A DNA stretch of 64,000 bases from Phytophthora sp. 'mugwort' (Eukaryota; Oomycota; Peronosporomycetes; Peronosporales; Peronosporaceae), in NCBI GenBank assembly GCA_033558025.1, contig JAUCEF010000001.1:1860001-1924000 (forward strand). The letters run 5' to 3'. Under the pieces are notes generated by a model. The model searched no databases. It was not told where the DNA came from and saw only the letters and a program-made list of their open reading frames with translations. Positions 42,270 through 52,551 of this stretch are shown one piece after another. The position numbers were made by a program, and so were the translations under genes. How positions within the stretch are numbered: position 1 is the first letter of the stretch; every line of letters starts with the position of its first letter.

Positions 42270-44696
42270 ATGCTTCCGCCCAATTCAGCGCAGCACAGCG
42301 CGAGGCACTGCGTCGTGTGCGGCCACAACGTGGACCCGCGCGCGCCAACCTTCCTCATCGAGTGCCATTACTGCGGCCACTGGTTACACGGTGCCTGCGC
42401 CCAAGTGAGCGAGCAGGACGCGCTGCTCGTCGCCAAGTTCGCCTGCGTCCACTGCCAGCAGCACGGCCACGAGGACGTCAAATACCGTACGTGCCACTGC
42501 GGCAAACCCCAAAAAATCACACTTAAAAATGCCACTTGAGTGATTGCCAACAATTGGGTTTTGCATTTGATACTCACTAACAATATCTATTGACCATTTT
42601 TATAATTAGAGCCGCCCAATAATGGTTCGTTCGAAGCCGACGCCATGACCTTCTCACCGCTGCCAGTCCACTTAGGCGGCTACGCAGCTTCTTCAACTCA
42701 TGTGCAACTCCGACACAACAAAAGCTCACGGATTTTCCGACGACTGCTGAGTGCAGCCATATACGCTAGATCTGGGGTGAACTTAATCCCGTCTCAAGAT
42801 TTTCAGCCTTCTTTTCTGCAGCGCCACACGCTGGAGGAGCCTGTGCTTATTACAGGCAATAACCATAGAGCTGCGGGACTTGATGAACCATTTCCAGTGA
42901 TCGAAGAAGCCTCTGTTGCCGACTTATTGACAGGGAACCGAGTGGTGCGAACTATTGACGTGACCACACAGACGAGGAATCAGCTAACTGCACCAGCGTG
43001 GCAAGCATGCGTAGCAAGAACGGCCGCGTCCAACCAGCAAGACGAAGAGAATACCTTAGCGCTGGCCAATGCCGAGTTTCAGCTGCAACATACGCCTATG
43101 TCATTGCAGGTTTTACCTCCAGTGGCAGTAACTCAAGTGGATTGGACCGGTTTGGTCGTGTCCAATAATGGCGACGAAAATCCGAGTAGAAATGCAGTGA
43201 ATACCAATGTCTTTGGCGCATTTCTTAAGTCGAACGCTTATCTGGATTTTACACTAGCCCCTGGCGGTCAGTGCACGTGGCTGTCTGTATCGGCAGGTGA
43301 GCTCTGGGTGTATTTGATCCCACCGACTTCTGCCAATTTCGACGCGTACCGGACGTGGAAAACTGATCAGGATTTTGCGACTGTATTTTTGGCGGAACGA
43401 GTGGACAAGTGTATCAAGTGTGTGGTGAGTGCGGGCAGCACGCTGCTGTTGCCGGCAGGCTGGATGTTTGCGCGCTTCGGCGGTGGTGTTCAAAGCTGCT
43501 CGGTTTTTCACGGTTTTTTTACGTGCACTTCAGCGATGGACGCACAACTGGGAGTTGTATTGCTTGAGATGCAGCATGCTGCGCTGGCGCAGTATTGGAG
43601 TGAGACGACGTCTGGTTGGCTTAACGTGGACGCAAATGTGCAGCTCTGGACGGCCATGTGTTATTATATACGCCAACTCCTCATTGTCAATGATGGCATA
43701 AACGCTCAAGTAACCGACCTGGACCGACGTGCATTGCAGCGAGCGTTGCCCCGCTTAAGAGAATGGAGTGCGCTACCTGCGTCACTCAAGTCAGTGAATG
43801 ATATCACGTGGACTCCTAGCTCCCAGCGCGAGGCACAAGCAATTGTAGGGCGTCTGGAGCAGGCGCTTGCTGCCACTTGCCTCCCGACCCATAGTCTTGA
43901 TGACTTGCAACCGACTTCCGGCTTGGGAAATGACAGCAAACTTCCTCCAATATCGCCACATGAGGCGACATACATCTACTCAGCTGCCTCGGTACCAGAC
44001 TCATTGAGTGGGTCTGCTTGGGACTCATCTAGCACTGGTTTCAACAGTACCACTACGAGCAACTTTAACTCATCAGCGCCGATGGGGGCTATGTGGTCGA
44101 GCTACAACCCCATCCAGCAACATCATCAACAAGATCATTTGGTAATATCGACCCAAAACCAGCCGTATCAAAACAATGACCCAAATTTCCAACAGCACTC
44201 GCCCAGCCAGAATTTACAAGGATACGGCGATGCAGACTTCGGATATTTATCAGGAACGGCTTTGGGAGGCAATGAAGGATACATGACGACAAGATCCCCG
44301 CACAGTCTTGGGTTGGAGGGGCTTAGTTCGTTAGGCACTGTGTCATCACATTCCGTAGGCGCGGGTGGCTCACCCTCAGTAGCGGCAACGGGTTTCCAAC
44401 CACCTCATTTGGACAGCAATGGCAACTACGTCGACATGCTGATGCGTCACCGCGCTTCATGTCACCGTTGCGGCAACTTACGCAAGAAAAATGTGCGGTG
44501 TCCAGTGTGTCCCCACATCTTTTGCGCGAAATGTGCCGAGAAGATGCTGGAAGAACATGGTGACCGAATCTTTGAGAGCGGCTGCCCTGTGTGTAAGGAG
44601 TTGTGCTGCTGCGGCAAGAACCGAACAACACGCTGCACGCGCAAGTTTCACTGCTATAAGAAATGTCCGTCGACCAAGCGACCTGCATCCGGATAA
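42270..44696 (+). CDS. PHD finger-JmjC-4CXXC protein, probable pseudo-demethylase
   Basis: Exons 42270-42486 and 42610-44696 give 767 residues. Residues ~11-64 form a PHD finger (CVVCGHN ... CHYCGHWLHGAC ... CVHCQQH). Residues ~90-400 are a JmjC domain of the KDM2/KDM7 style: VTQVDWTG, SNAYLDFTLAPGGQCTW, GELWVYLIPPTSANFDAY, GSTLLLPAGWMFARF, FHGFF. The usual HxD iron pair is T287/A289 and the distal His of GWIHAV is F359, so Fe(II) binding and demethylation look lost. A low-complexity Ser/Asn/Gln region follows. The C-terminus (~690-760) is a cysteine-rich module like zf-4CXXC_R1 of CDCA7 (CHRCGN ... CPVCPHIFCAKC ... GCPVCKELCCC). A chromatin reader or scaffold role is inferred. Confidence 0.85.
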
Positions 44697-44792
44697 CTTG
44701 GTCTTTTAAGTATACAGAAAAGTGTTCTAAGCAATGTGTGTCTTGTATTTATTTGTGCTAATCAACCATGACTCCCCCCTACTTGTTGTCAT

Positions 44793-46104
44793 CTATTGTG
44801 CCTGACCACTACGCTTCACATGCGGTCGAAGCGCTGCGAGTGAGACCAGTAGCGCCTCCTCTGAACGAATGGTACGACTACCTTGTTCGGGACAAGTGTT
44901 AACCCACATGTCGAAGAGCGTGCTCGAGTCCTCGCCGCTCACAGGAACCTTCTCGTCAGCATCGACACATTCCTCAATCCCAGCCACACCACCAAACACA
45001 ATGAGCGCGTGACGGAACGTTGGAAGTGAGAAATCGGCGTCGTCTACCGACACATTGCCACGTTCGGACGTGCCCAGCTTGAGGTCGTAGCCGCCAGGGA
45101 ATGGACAGTCCGTCCAAACGTTGCTCAGCGAAGGCGCAAAGCGGGTCGTGTAGCCCCAGTACACGCCAAGTTGCTCACGAGGCTCCGCTGAAGACACGAG
45201 CTTGCCCACCACTACACAAAACAAACACAAATAACACAGTGTAAGCCTCCCATGCACTCCAATCATCCGACTACCAGCTGTACTTACTCTTCTTCTTAAA
45301 GTCCTTCGATGCTTCGTCAATCTTCACCGTCACACGTATACCGGACTGTATACGCTTGTCCACGACTACTTCCCGCTGGAGACCGACGTACACGTGCGAG
45401 CCTTCCTTGTCCTTCAACGGTCTGTCCGTCACTACCCCTTCTCGGTACACGCTCCACTCGTGCGCACGCAGGTGGTGTGGGCAATCCAGTGGGTTCAGTA
45501 GACCTGCACAGCTCAGATCCGAGTGCATGGGGAAAAGAGCACGCCGCAAGTACTGCGGGGTCTCCAAATACTGCAAAATCCGCGCCATGAAGACGTGACA
45601 GTCGTGCGCGCGCTTCTTGGGCGCGCCCGTGCTCACATCGTTGCCCAACTGGTCATCAAACACCACAATCTCATCCACCTGAAAGATTACAGCAGCACGA
45701 GCCACTTGACCCGCCAAATACGTCTTGAGCTCCTTGGTCTGAGCATTGTCCAGGATGGAGCCGGGGATGGCCATGCTCAGCGTGTAGGCGCGTCCCTTGG
45801 CCGCCCGTTCATTGTCCAGTTGGTCCTGTTGCTGCTGCTTTTTAGCCGTCTCCCTGGCCGCTTTCTCCTCCGCTTTGCGCTTCTTGCGGGCCTCGCGCTT
45901 GAGTCTCTGGGCCTCTTCAGGGTCCGATAGGACCGCCGAGTCGTCTGCGGGGCGTTTCTTGCCCGTGACATCGTCAGTAGCGGCGGTTGAAACCCCGGAC
46001 GCGGCTTTCTTGGCTTTCTTAACCTTGCGCACAGGCTTGACGGCCGCCACGACCGCCTGGTGCAGCGTGACGAGCTCCTCGTCGCTGGACTCGCTGCTGA
46101 TCAT
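44793..46104 (-). CDS. SPOUT1/C9orf114-type RNA methyltransferase
   Basis: Two minus-strand exons (46104-45288 and 45211-44793) give 411 residues. A Lys/Arg-rich nuclear-type N-terminus with a coiled coil (EEAQRLKREARKKRKAEEKAA) precedes the SPOUT fold: TLSMAIPGSILDNAQT, VDEIVVFDD, ARILQYLETPQYLRRALFP, LLNPLDCPHHLR, GLQREVVVDKRI. The C-terminal knot region has YWGYTTRFAPSLS, HALIVFGGVAGIEEC and PEQGSRTIRSEEALLVSLAAL, where SAM is bound in the trefoil knot. Human SPOUT1 (CENP-32) is an RNA methyltransferase with a role at spindle poles. The C-terminal arrangement is complete, so this looks functional. Confidence 0.92.
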
Positions 46105-46110
46105 GGCGGG

Positions 46111-46129
46111 CTCAATATGGCAATGATGA
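46111..46129 (-). promoter_or_regulatory. Candidate initiator of SPOUT1-type gene
   Basis: Minus-strand CATCATTGCCATATTGAG resembles the TCATTYYNCAWTTT core, very close to the ATG at 46104. A CCAAT box (ACCAATGGG) lies just upstream at about 46165-46173. Confidence 0.35.
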
Positions 46130-46480
46130 GAGCATTACTGGAGACTAGACCCTGTCGACTTTCGACCAATGGGAACGCTGAGCGGCTAAAAACTTTTAGT
46201 AAAAAAGAGACACCTGCAACTTGCCAAAAAGCTTAAGCGATCCAAGAAAAGACCCAAATCAAAAGAGGTAAAGTCCGGCAGCACACCTACTCACGATCTG
46301 TATGCATGGTTTAAGATGAGCGCTTAAGGCCCTGGTCGTGCGCCGGTGTCTGGGAATTCAGGCAAACGGCTTTGATTGGTCAGTGGTTTATTCCTCGACA
46401 AGCCATTTATTCCCACCTTTGATAGGGTAAAATAAAGATTTTATTCCGAGATAGACATTGATTGTTGGAGGCAGTTGCGA

Positions 46481-46683
46481 ATGGACGACGAAGACGAGTC
46501 AATCGTAGTGCTCCTGAAGGCAATTGCTACTGCAGCCGCAGCTATAGCCTCGTGAAGATGAACGAGGAGGTTCAAAACCAGTTAGCTGTGACTCTCCTCG
46601 ACTTCGACAAGCTACTCTCGTCTCCTCGTTTTGACGGTTGGTTTAGGACGAATTTGCGGTTTGCGGTAATCAATTTGCGGTAA
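46481..46683 (+). pseudogene. Harbinger-like transposase N-terminal fragment
   Basis: MDDEDESIVVLLKAIA is followed by a stop and then, in another frame, FDKLLSSPRFDGWFRTNLR, which resembles the N-terminal region of Phytophthora Harbinger transposases (compare the better copy at 55416). No catalytic part is seen. Confidence 0.3.
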
Positions 46684-47243
46684 TCACAGCAGAACTTTGT
46701 GACCATTTGTAGCTTGTTTCGGTCATTTGCAAGCGACGTAGCGAGTACGCGTCTTACCTCGCCTTGAACAATGCCTTAGTGGCGTCCGTTGACTACAGTT
46801 CAACAATGCCTCGAAGTCTCTCGTCTGGGGTTATTTTTGTGGTTTATTCCCAGACCCAGACACCGGCGCCGCGACCGGGGCCTACAGCGAATCATACTGG
46901 CACGCTGACGCGTAGCGAAATCAGAAATTAATACGGTCAGTTCCTAAACAAAGGGAAGCGAGGCGCGCTCAGTTCTCCCGTATGCAGGGTCTGTTCGGCG
47001 AAGTGGCAAACATGATTCAGTCAGCGACAAGCGAACACTGTGTTCGCTGCCAAAACAGCTCAAAAAGTGATGAAGAAGTGTCGGACTAAGATGCCAACTC
47101 ATTAGTTGACATCAAAGTGTAGGTGGAGATGGGGGAAATATCGATACGCTTACATGTAATCAACTTGATCAACCTCGGTTTGTGCTGTCTCTCGTGTTTT
47201 CCACTCTAAAATACTTGTGGCCATCGAGAGAGGTGCTAAGCAA
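46684..47243. other. Intergenic, no gene seen
   Basis: Mixed repeat-like sequence with no supported coding region. Confidence 0.4.
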
Positions 47244-47313
47244 CGTCCTACCGGATTTGAACCCGGATCACTGAATTCAAAGTCCAGAGTGCTTACCATT
47301 ATACCATAAGAGC
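47244..47313 (-). tRNA. tRNA-Gln (UUG)-like gene, probably a pseudogene
   Basis: The minus strand reads as tRNA-Gln: D-arm TGGTATAATGGTAAGCAC, anticodon arm CTGGA-CTTTGAA-TTCAG with anticodon TTG, T-loop TTCAAAT and A/B boxes. The T-stem lacks one base on its 3' side (CCGGG against CCGG) and the acceptor stem has two mismatches at positions 1-2. The total length is 70 nt against 72 in typical eukaryotic tRNA-Gln. An inverted repeat (CCAATCCT at 47321-47328, AGGATTGG at 47337-47344) lies just upstream of its 5' end. Confidence 0.65.
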
Positions 47314-49780
47314 TCCTAACCCAATCCTCTCACGCCAGGATTGGTTAAATACTACTGCATAAGGTGGTGGTGGTTGATCATCGCCAGTTCGGCCTCGTTT
47401 TCTCTGTCATCGTTGCTGGTCTACTCGGTTGAACGTCCTGGCGTCATTTGAACATGGCTGGTAGCGGGTTCCTCATCGAAGCTTCCATCTTGGCTTCACC
47501 GTCGATCACCGTCGGCCCGCCATGCTGCTCAGCAGGAGGTGGGTGGTGTTTGGCCTCTTTCTGACGCTAATGCTTTCATCGTTCGAGCTAATGGCTTGCG
47601 GTCGCCGCCGCCTTCAGCTTCTGTTTAGCTGTCAGACTTGTTGTCAGAAGCTTGATCGGTAGCTGCTTCTTTAGTTGCCACGCTTTGAGTCGCAGATGCG
47701 GTTCTCGCTGACGACGACTGCAATGTTGTTCCATTTAAAATTCTTGCCATGCTCGTTCGTGGTTGCAGTTAATCGTCTCAAGACAAGAAAGACATTATAA
47801 GGCCACCATGCAACAAGCCTTATATCGCCTGCTTGCCTGCTGACCCTGCGTAGCTTCAGTGGTTGCGCAGTTGATCTCCCAGAGCCCGCCGTTTGTCGCT
47901 CAACTTCATCACGATATGGATCCCTTGCAAAGGCACCGGACTAGGTCCATATTATTGCTTCTGGAATACTTTCTGTTCTCGTCCTTGCCCTCGTTCTCTG
48001 AGCACACTTCAATCACTACTGTGCGTTACTCGTCCTGTCGAGCGGCTTCACGTCCCGCTCAGCACGCTATTGCAACGCGGTCGGCCCCCGTCACCTACCG
48101 ATTTTGTTCGAAAATCCACACTAAATCGCTTGCTTCGGCCTGATAAACGGCCGTAGATGCCGCCCAGCTCGTATCCTCCGCGCGTCTGTCTGTCGAGAAC
48201 GGGTTTTCGTCAACAACCGTACTGTCACTCGTCTCTCGCCATGTACCAGCTGGGCTATCCGTCACTCGAGCTCCAGTCGGCTAACTGGGTTCCACTCCAT
48301 TCCTTAATTCGCCGCACTTTGACTTGTGTTCTACGCCACAAGTTCTTGACTGATTGCTCTGCGCTTCCGCGCTAGTTCGCAGATTCTCAACTGCCGCTTG
48401 CGCTCTCGCCGGCAAGCTGTCAACTTGTGTCGTCTGGATTCCAAGCTGCCGATTGCCAGCCGAATCCACGTCTATTCGTCTTGATCCGCCGTCGCGGAGA
48501 CCTTCTAGCGTTCAGAGACCCTTCACAGTAAAGATAGCGCCGTACAGCTCGTTTCATTCGCTGCCCTGGTATCCGCACGCCAGCTTGGTCTCTTCGCTAC
48601 AGACGTCGTCGTTATACCGCTGTTCGGCGGCTGCTTCGAGCTGCCGAGCTGCTCATGTCTGACCACAACCTGTTGCACTGGTTTTACTATTCGATGGTTG
48701 CGAGGGTGTGTAAAATTATTGGGTTTGCTTTTATGAGAGAGAGAGAGAGAGAGAAAATATTTATTACTTGAATTTTTTATATATAATTGCAAATATTAAT
48801 GTAGAATATAATATCAAATAATTTAATTTATTAGTTAATGTAACAATGAAACGTTCACGAGATGCATTAAAAGCTATTTTTAATGTATATTCAGGATCTA
48901 ACGCAAGACACACCGCTAAGGACGCAACGAGATTGGCGCGGATTCTCGTGACCAAACCAAGTTGAGTAAGTACGGATAGACGGTGCGACAGTTGCATGCA
49001 ACGACATGGGGCCGTGCTCTTTATGAGCAACTACAACTTGAACCTACCATCGTAGTGAACGCATCGCATCAAAGGCTAATAATGCATAATGTCAGAGTCT
49101 GAGTATTATAATTAATGATTTAGCAGCAAGATCACTTCCACAATCGTAACAACAGGAACAAGTCGACTCCCGTTCTGGACAAGCAAACGTGGATGACCAC
49201 ACGGGTGACTTCGAGAAGAAAGTACCTACGCAACAACATCTCGAATGACTGCGATAACAGACTTCGAGCACCGCAACAATAACATCGATGGCTTCCTCAA
49301 CCTACAGAGTTCAAGCACCGCAACATATAAATAGATGACTTCCTCAGCATAAGGCTACCACATCCATTCTTTCAGCTCACTAGTGAGGTAAAAGATTGCT
49401 ACATGAGGCACTGCGGCCGATTGACGTTCACAACGTTACTATTTTATATACATTCCCACAGTGTCCTTGTGACTCCGATGGTAAGTTAGTTTAGTTGTTA
49501 GTTTTTGCATCGTAACGACGATATGCATCCAAGTGTGCCAATTACAAGTTATGCGTAGTTCGATGAGGGGTGTGCGCGAATACCGATCGGCACCACCGGC
49601 AATTGAAATTTGTGCACAGCTCTAAATATGGTAATATTCACACAAACATCGAGATACTCCTCGGCCCGATGTGTCGCTCCATTTAAAAGACCCAAGTGGA
49701 TGGCGTAAAATGACCAGATAGCCGTCCGAATTACCGTTTTTGTTGGATCGAATGATACATTCGGCTCAAGGGATACATCG
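47314..49780. other. Repeat-rich region without recognisable genes
   Basis: Long but overlapping frames on both strands (47859-48143, 48157-48375, 48354-48662) have no domain that I can name and may be retroelement leftovers. A (GA)n microsatellite at 48734-48754 and AT-rich sequence to about 48850 follow, then nondescript DNA to 49780. Confidence 0.35.
48734..48754. repeat. (GA)n microsatellite
   Basis: About ten GA units in a row, followed by AAAATATTTATT. Confidence 0.9.
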
Positions 49781-49830
49781 GATACATAAGGGTGACACCC
49801 CTTCTGATGGGCATCAAAACCTCCAACAAT

Positions 49831-51487
49831 TTAAAGTAAAAAGAGAATATCTATTATGGCGTTACCCGGGGACAACAGCATCTTGCGGAGGCGGTAGCAA
49901 ATGCGTTCTGCATCTGCCGCTCGCATCGCGAGGGCCCACTGGGATATGGTTTGCCTTTCTAAAGCCGCTAATAATGGACTTACTGTCCACCTGTTCCCAA
50001 GCCCTACCGATAATCTGAGATAGAAGTAAAACAAAAAACGTCGCTCGCTCGCGTTTCTAAAGAAGTCGTGGTCCCTGTGCCATTCGAGATACAGATCCCT
50101 GGGCATATTCGGGGTTAGTAGTTAAGACAAGTCGAACAGGAAAGTTGCGCGGAACGTACTGTATCTTGCTCTTGAAGGAGTGCATTACATACACGTCCAT
50201 AGGCTGACTGAGCCCGGTAATTCCCGGAGGGATATACTGCACCTTCGCGCAGCAGGTCTCCTCAAAGTGCTGCTTCACGCTCTCCATCTTATGGACTCGC
50301 AGACTGTCCAGCATTGGCATACGGCACCCTTCAACTGATGGTGTCCATATCTAATAGAGCCATAACATCACACTAGCTGTAAGTAAAACATTTCGATTAA
50401 TAAAACATTTGTGAAACTGCAATACAAACCTCCTCAATCCATTTCATCATTGTAGCGTGGTTACACCACGCCTTTTGTTAGGTGGCGTGAACAACACTGG
50501 GGTGACCCCAGGTGGGGTTGGACACCTCCGTGTACACGTCTGCTCCTGGACACCGGAGAATACCACAAACGCGGGCAGTTTTTTTTTTTCAACGCAGACG
50601 CGCAGAGAAACACACTACAGTGAGCACCATTGTCTCCCATTCCTTGCACGACATCAACGTTCTTGGCGCCACGAACGTCGATAGTCAAATGACCACAATT
50701 GTCGAATAAATAAACACCTGTTTGGTCCATGTTGAAGAGACCGTCGTACCGCATTGTTTCTGTGTAGCACGGCGAAAAAAACCCGTCCTCCTCACTTCAA
50801 CATTTATTATTCTTGAGAAGACGTCAGCAATTTCGTAATTCATACCAATAATCAAATTCAAATCAGCCAAAAAATAAAAATATAGTCAGCCAATAACAAT
50901 AAGAAAAAGATGAAGCAAAAATGCACCTGCCGTCAGCTCTACGCTTGGTTCCCTTGAGCGTGATGCGGCGGACCACCAGCTTGTTCCGTTTTAAAAAGCG
51001 AACTATCCAGGACAGGAGGGCACAACGCTACATCAAATTTTTTGCCAATAATCAGCATGATGCACTTCATTGTGACGCAATACGCCTTTTTGTCTGCCGC
51101 ATCAAAAGGATCCATTTTTTGAGTAAACTACAGAGACATTACATTAGACAAAATTAATACGTCGAGATAGCATTCGTATAGTTTCATACAACACGTATTA
51201 CCGTGCTTCCAGCTCAGGATAGAGGATGTAACGGGAGTTGTTAGACTCCGACAACTAAAAGTACTTGTTAGGGGCTTTGAGGCAGCTTCCTTTAGCTCAG
51301 CTGCGTCCTTGCGCCACCTGTATATAGTAGCACGGGTGACGTGAAAGGTGGCGGCAGTTTCCACAGCGGAGAGCTCAAAAACCGCGCCCTACAATGCCAG
51401 GTTAGTTTCTGTAAACGAAAGACAATGGCACGGCGACATACGTACCTTATACCTCTTCTTATTTTTGTTCTTCGGCCTGCGCGGCAT
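49831..51487 (-). mobile_element. Pogo/Tigger-like DNA transposon, DDE_1 transposase relic
   Basis: On the minus strand the order is right for a pogo-type transposase. It starts with a basic N-terminus (MPRRPKNKNKKRYK from 51487) and, after an intron-like GTACGT...TTGTAG stretch, a helix-turn-helix (ETAATFHVTRATIYRWRKDA, 51364-51300). The DDE_1 core at 50754-50461 has YDGLFNMDQTGVY, TIDVRGAKNVDV and SVFLCASA. At 50320-50170 come MLDSLRVHKMESVKQHF and IPPGITGLSQPMDVYVM. RDLYLEWHRDHDFF lies at 50106. Frameshifts and stops separate the blocks, so it is inactive. Terminal repeats were not identified. Confidence 0.7.
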
Positions 51488-51861
51488 GCTGGGCGTGTCG
51501 CTGTGCGAGACGGGTGCCATTGGCGCGGAAAGCGCTGCTCACGAAAAGCCTAATGAGGTTTTATTTTTGACTTGGTTTCAGCCAGTAATTTTTGTCTCAC
51601 TCGATCCGACAAATATGGTATATTTTTTTTATTGACACAATACCAAACAAACTGGCCCAATGTCTCATCGGATGATTTCTAAGTTTCATGTTTCCAAATG
51701 CGTCCCAATTATGACGAACAAACGAAACACCGTCGTCGATTTGCTGGTACAACGGGACAGTCTCGAAGTTCAAACGGGGGGGGGGGTTAAATAGTGAGCT
51801 CGTAGTGATGTCAGGTTCGACGAGAGCCCAGAGAGCATCAGCTCAGACACCGAGAAGTTCG

Positions 51862-52551
51862 TCATAACCTTGAGCATGTTGTCGCTGGAGCTCCAGCGAC
51901 GCCGTACTCAGCAGTGATAGGCCCTGCAGAGTCGGCTGCTTCTTCCTCTAGGTATCGTGCGATGTCGCCAAAGTTCTCGTGGCTCGAAAGGAGGTTTGCG
52001 GCCTCGTCCTCCTGCTGGCGATTCAGGCGGTCGACGACTTGGTTGACAGTGGTGGGTATCTTAGTTGCGTGCAAGGTAAGAAAGTGACGTCTAAGGATGT
52101 TTTGCAAATGATACTGTCTTACTTGCAAAAATAACTGGATAATACTTTGGAAGATGGCAAACTTACTAGGTACGCGGGTAACGCATACCAGTCTGTTCCG
52201 GATCAATAGATAAATTTGCACTTTTCGGGCGTGCGATTGATCAAAATTTGGTTTTATACACAGTATTGGCTGAAACGAACGCGTCTTGACGAAGCGGTTT
52301 GGGTGGTGCTTCACTTGGGTCGAAAACTTGGCGGCGCCAGGACTATTCAAGTGCCCAAGCATCCAACTCCGGGCTGCTACCGAATTGATTAACCATTTTT
52401 CGCCTCGCTTTCCCCAAACCTCCACCATCGCAACGCCCCCTTCAACGAACCCAACCAGCCGCCACTCGCGCACGTAAAACCTGTCCGACCACGACCCAAT
52501 AACTCGACTCTCTGGCTCACGCCACACCCTGTCGCACATTGCGACCATCAC
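51862..52551 (-). CDS. Uncharacterised ORF abutting hAT element
   Basis: A 229-residue minus-strand frame. Its first ~20 codons (MMVAMCDRVWREPESRVIG) fall in sequence shared with the hAT derivative at 61812-61875, where it is noncoding, and the rest is unique in this window. It contains a stretch IPTTVNQVVDRLNRQQEDEAANLL but no family that I recognise. It may be a chance frame at a truncated transposon end. Confidence 0.2.
   Translation of the reverse strand: MMVAMCDRVWREPESRVIGSWSDRFYVREWRLVGFVEGGVAMVEVWGKRGEKWLINSVAARSWMLGHLNSPGAAKFSTQVKHHPNRFVKTRSFQPILCIKPNFDQSHARKVQIYLLIRNRLVCVTRVPSKFAIFQSIIQLFLQVRQYHLQNILRRHFLTLHATKIPTTVNQVVDRLNRQQEDEAANLLSSHENFGDIARYLEEEAADSAGPITAEYGVAGAPATTCSRL

Noticed and set aside
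48734..48754. (GA)n run considered as a CRISPR-like or regulatory repeat
   Set aside because: Simple microsatellite in a eukaryotic genome; no spacer structure.
51341..51635. Plus-strand ORFs over the start of the pogo-like element
   Set aside because: Antisense to the transposase N-terminus; no domain.
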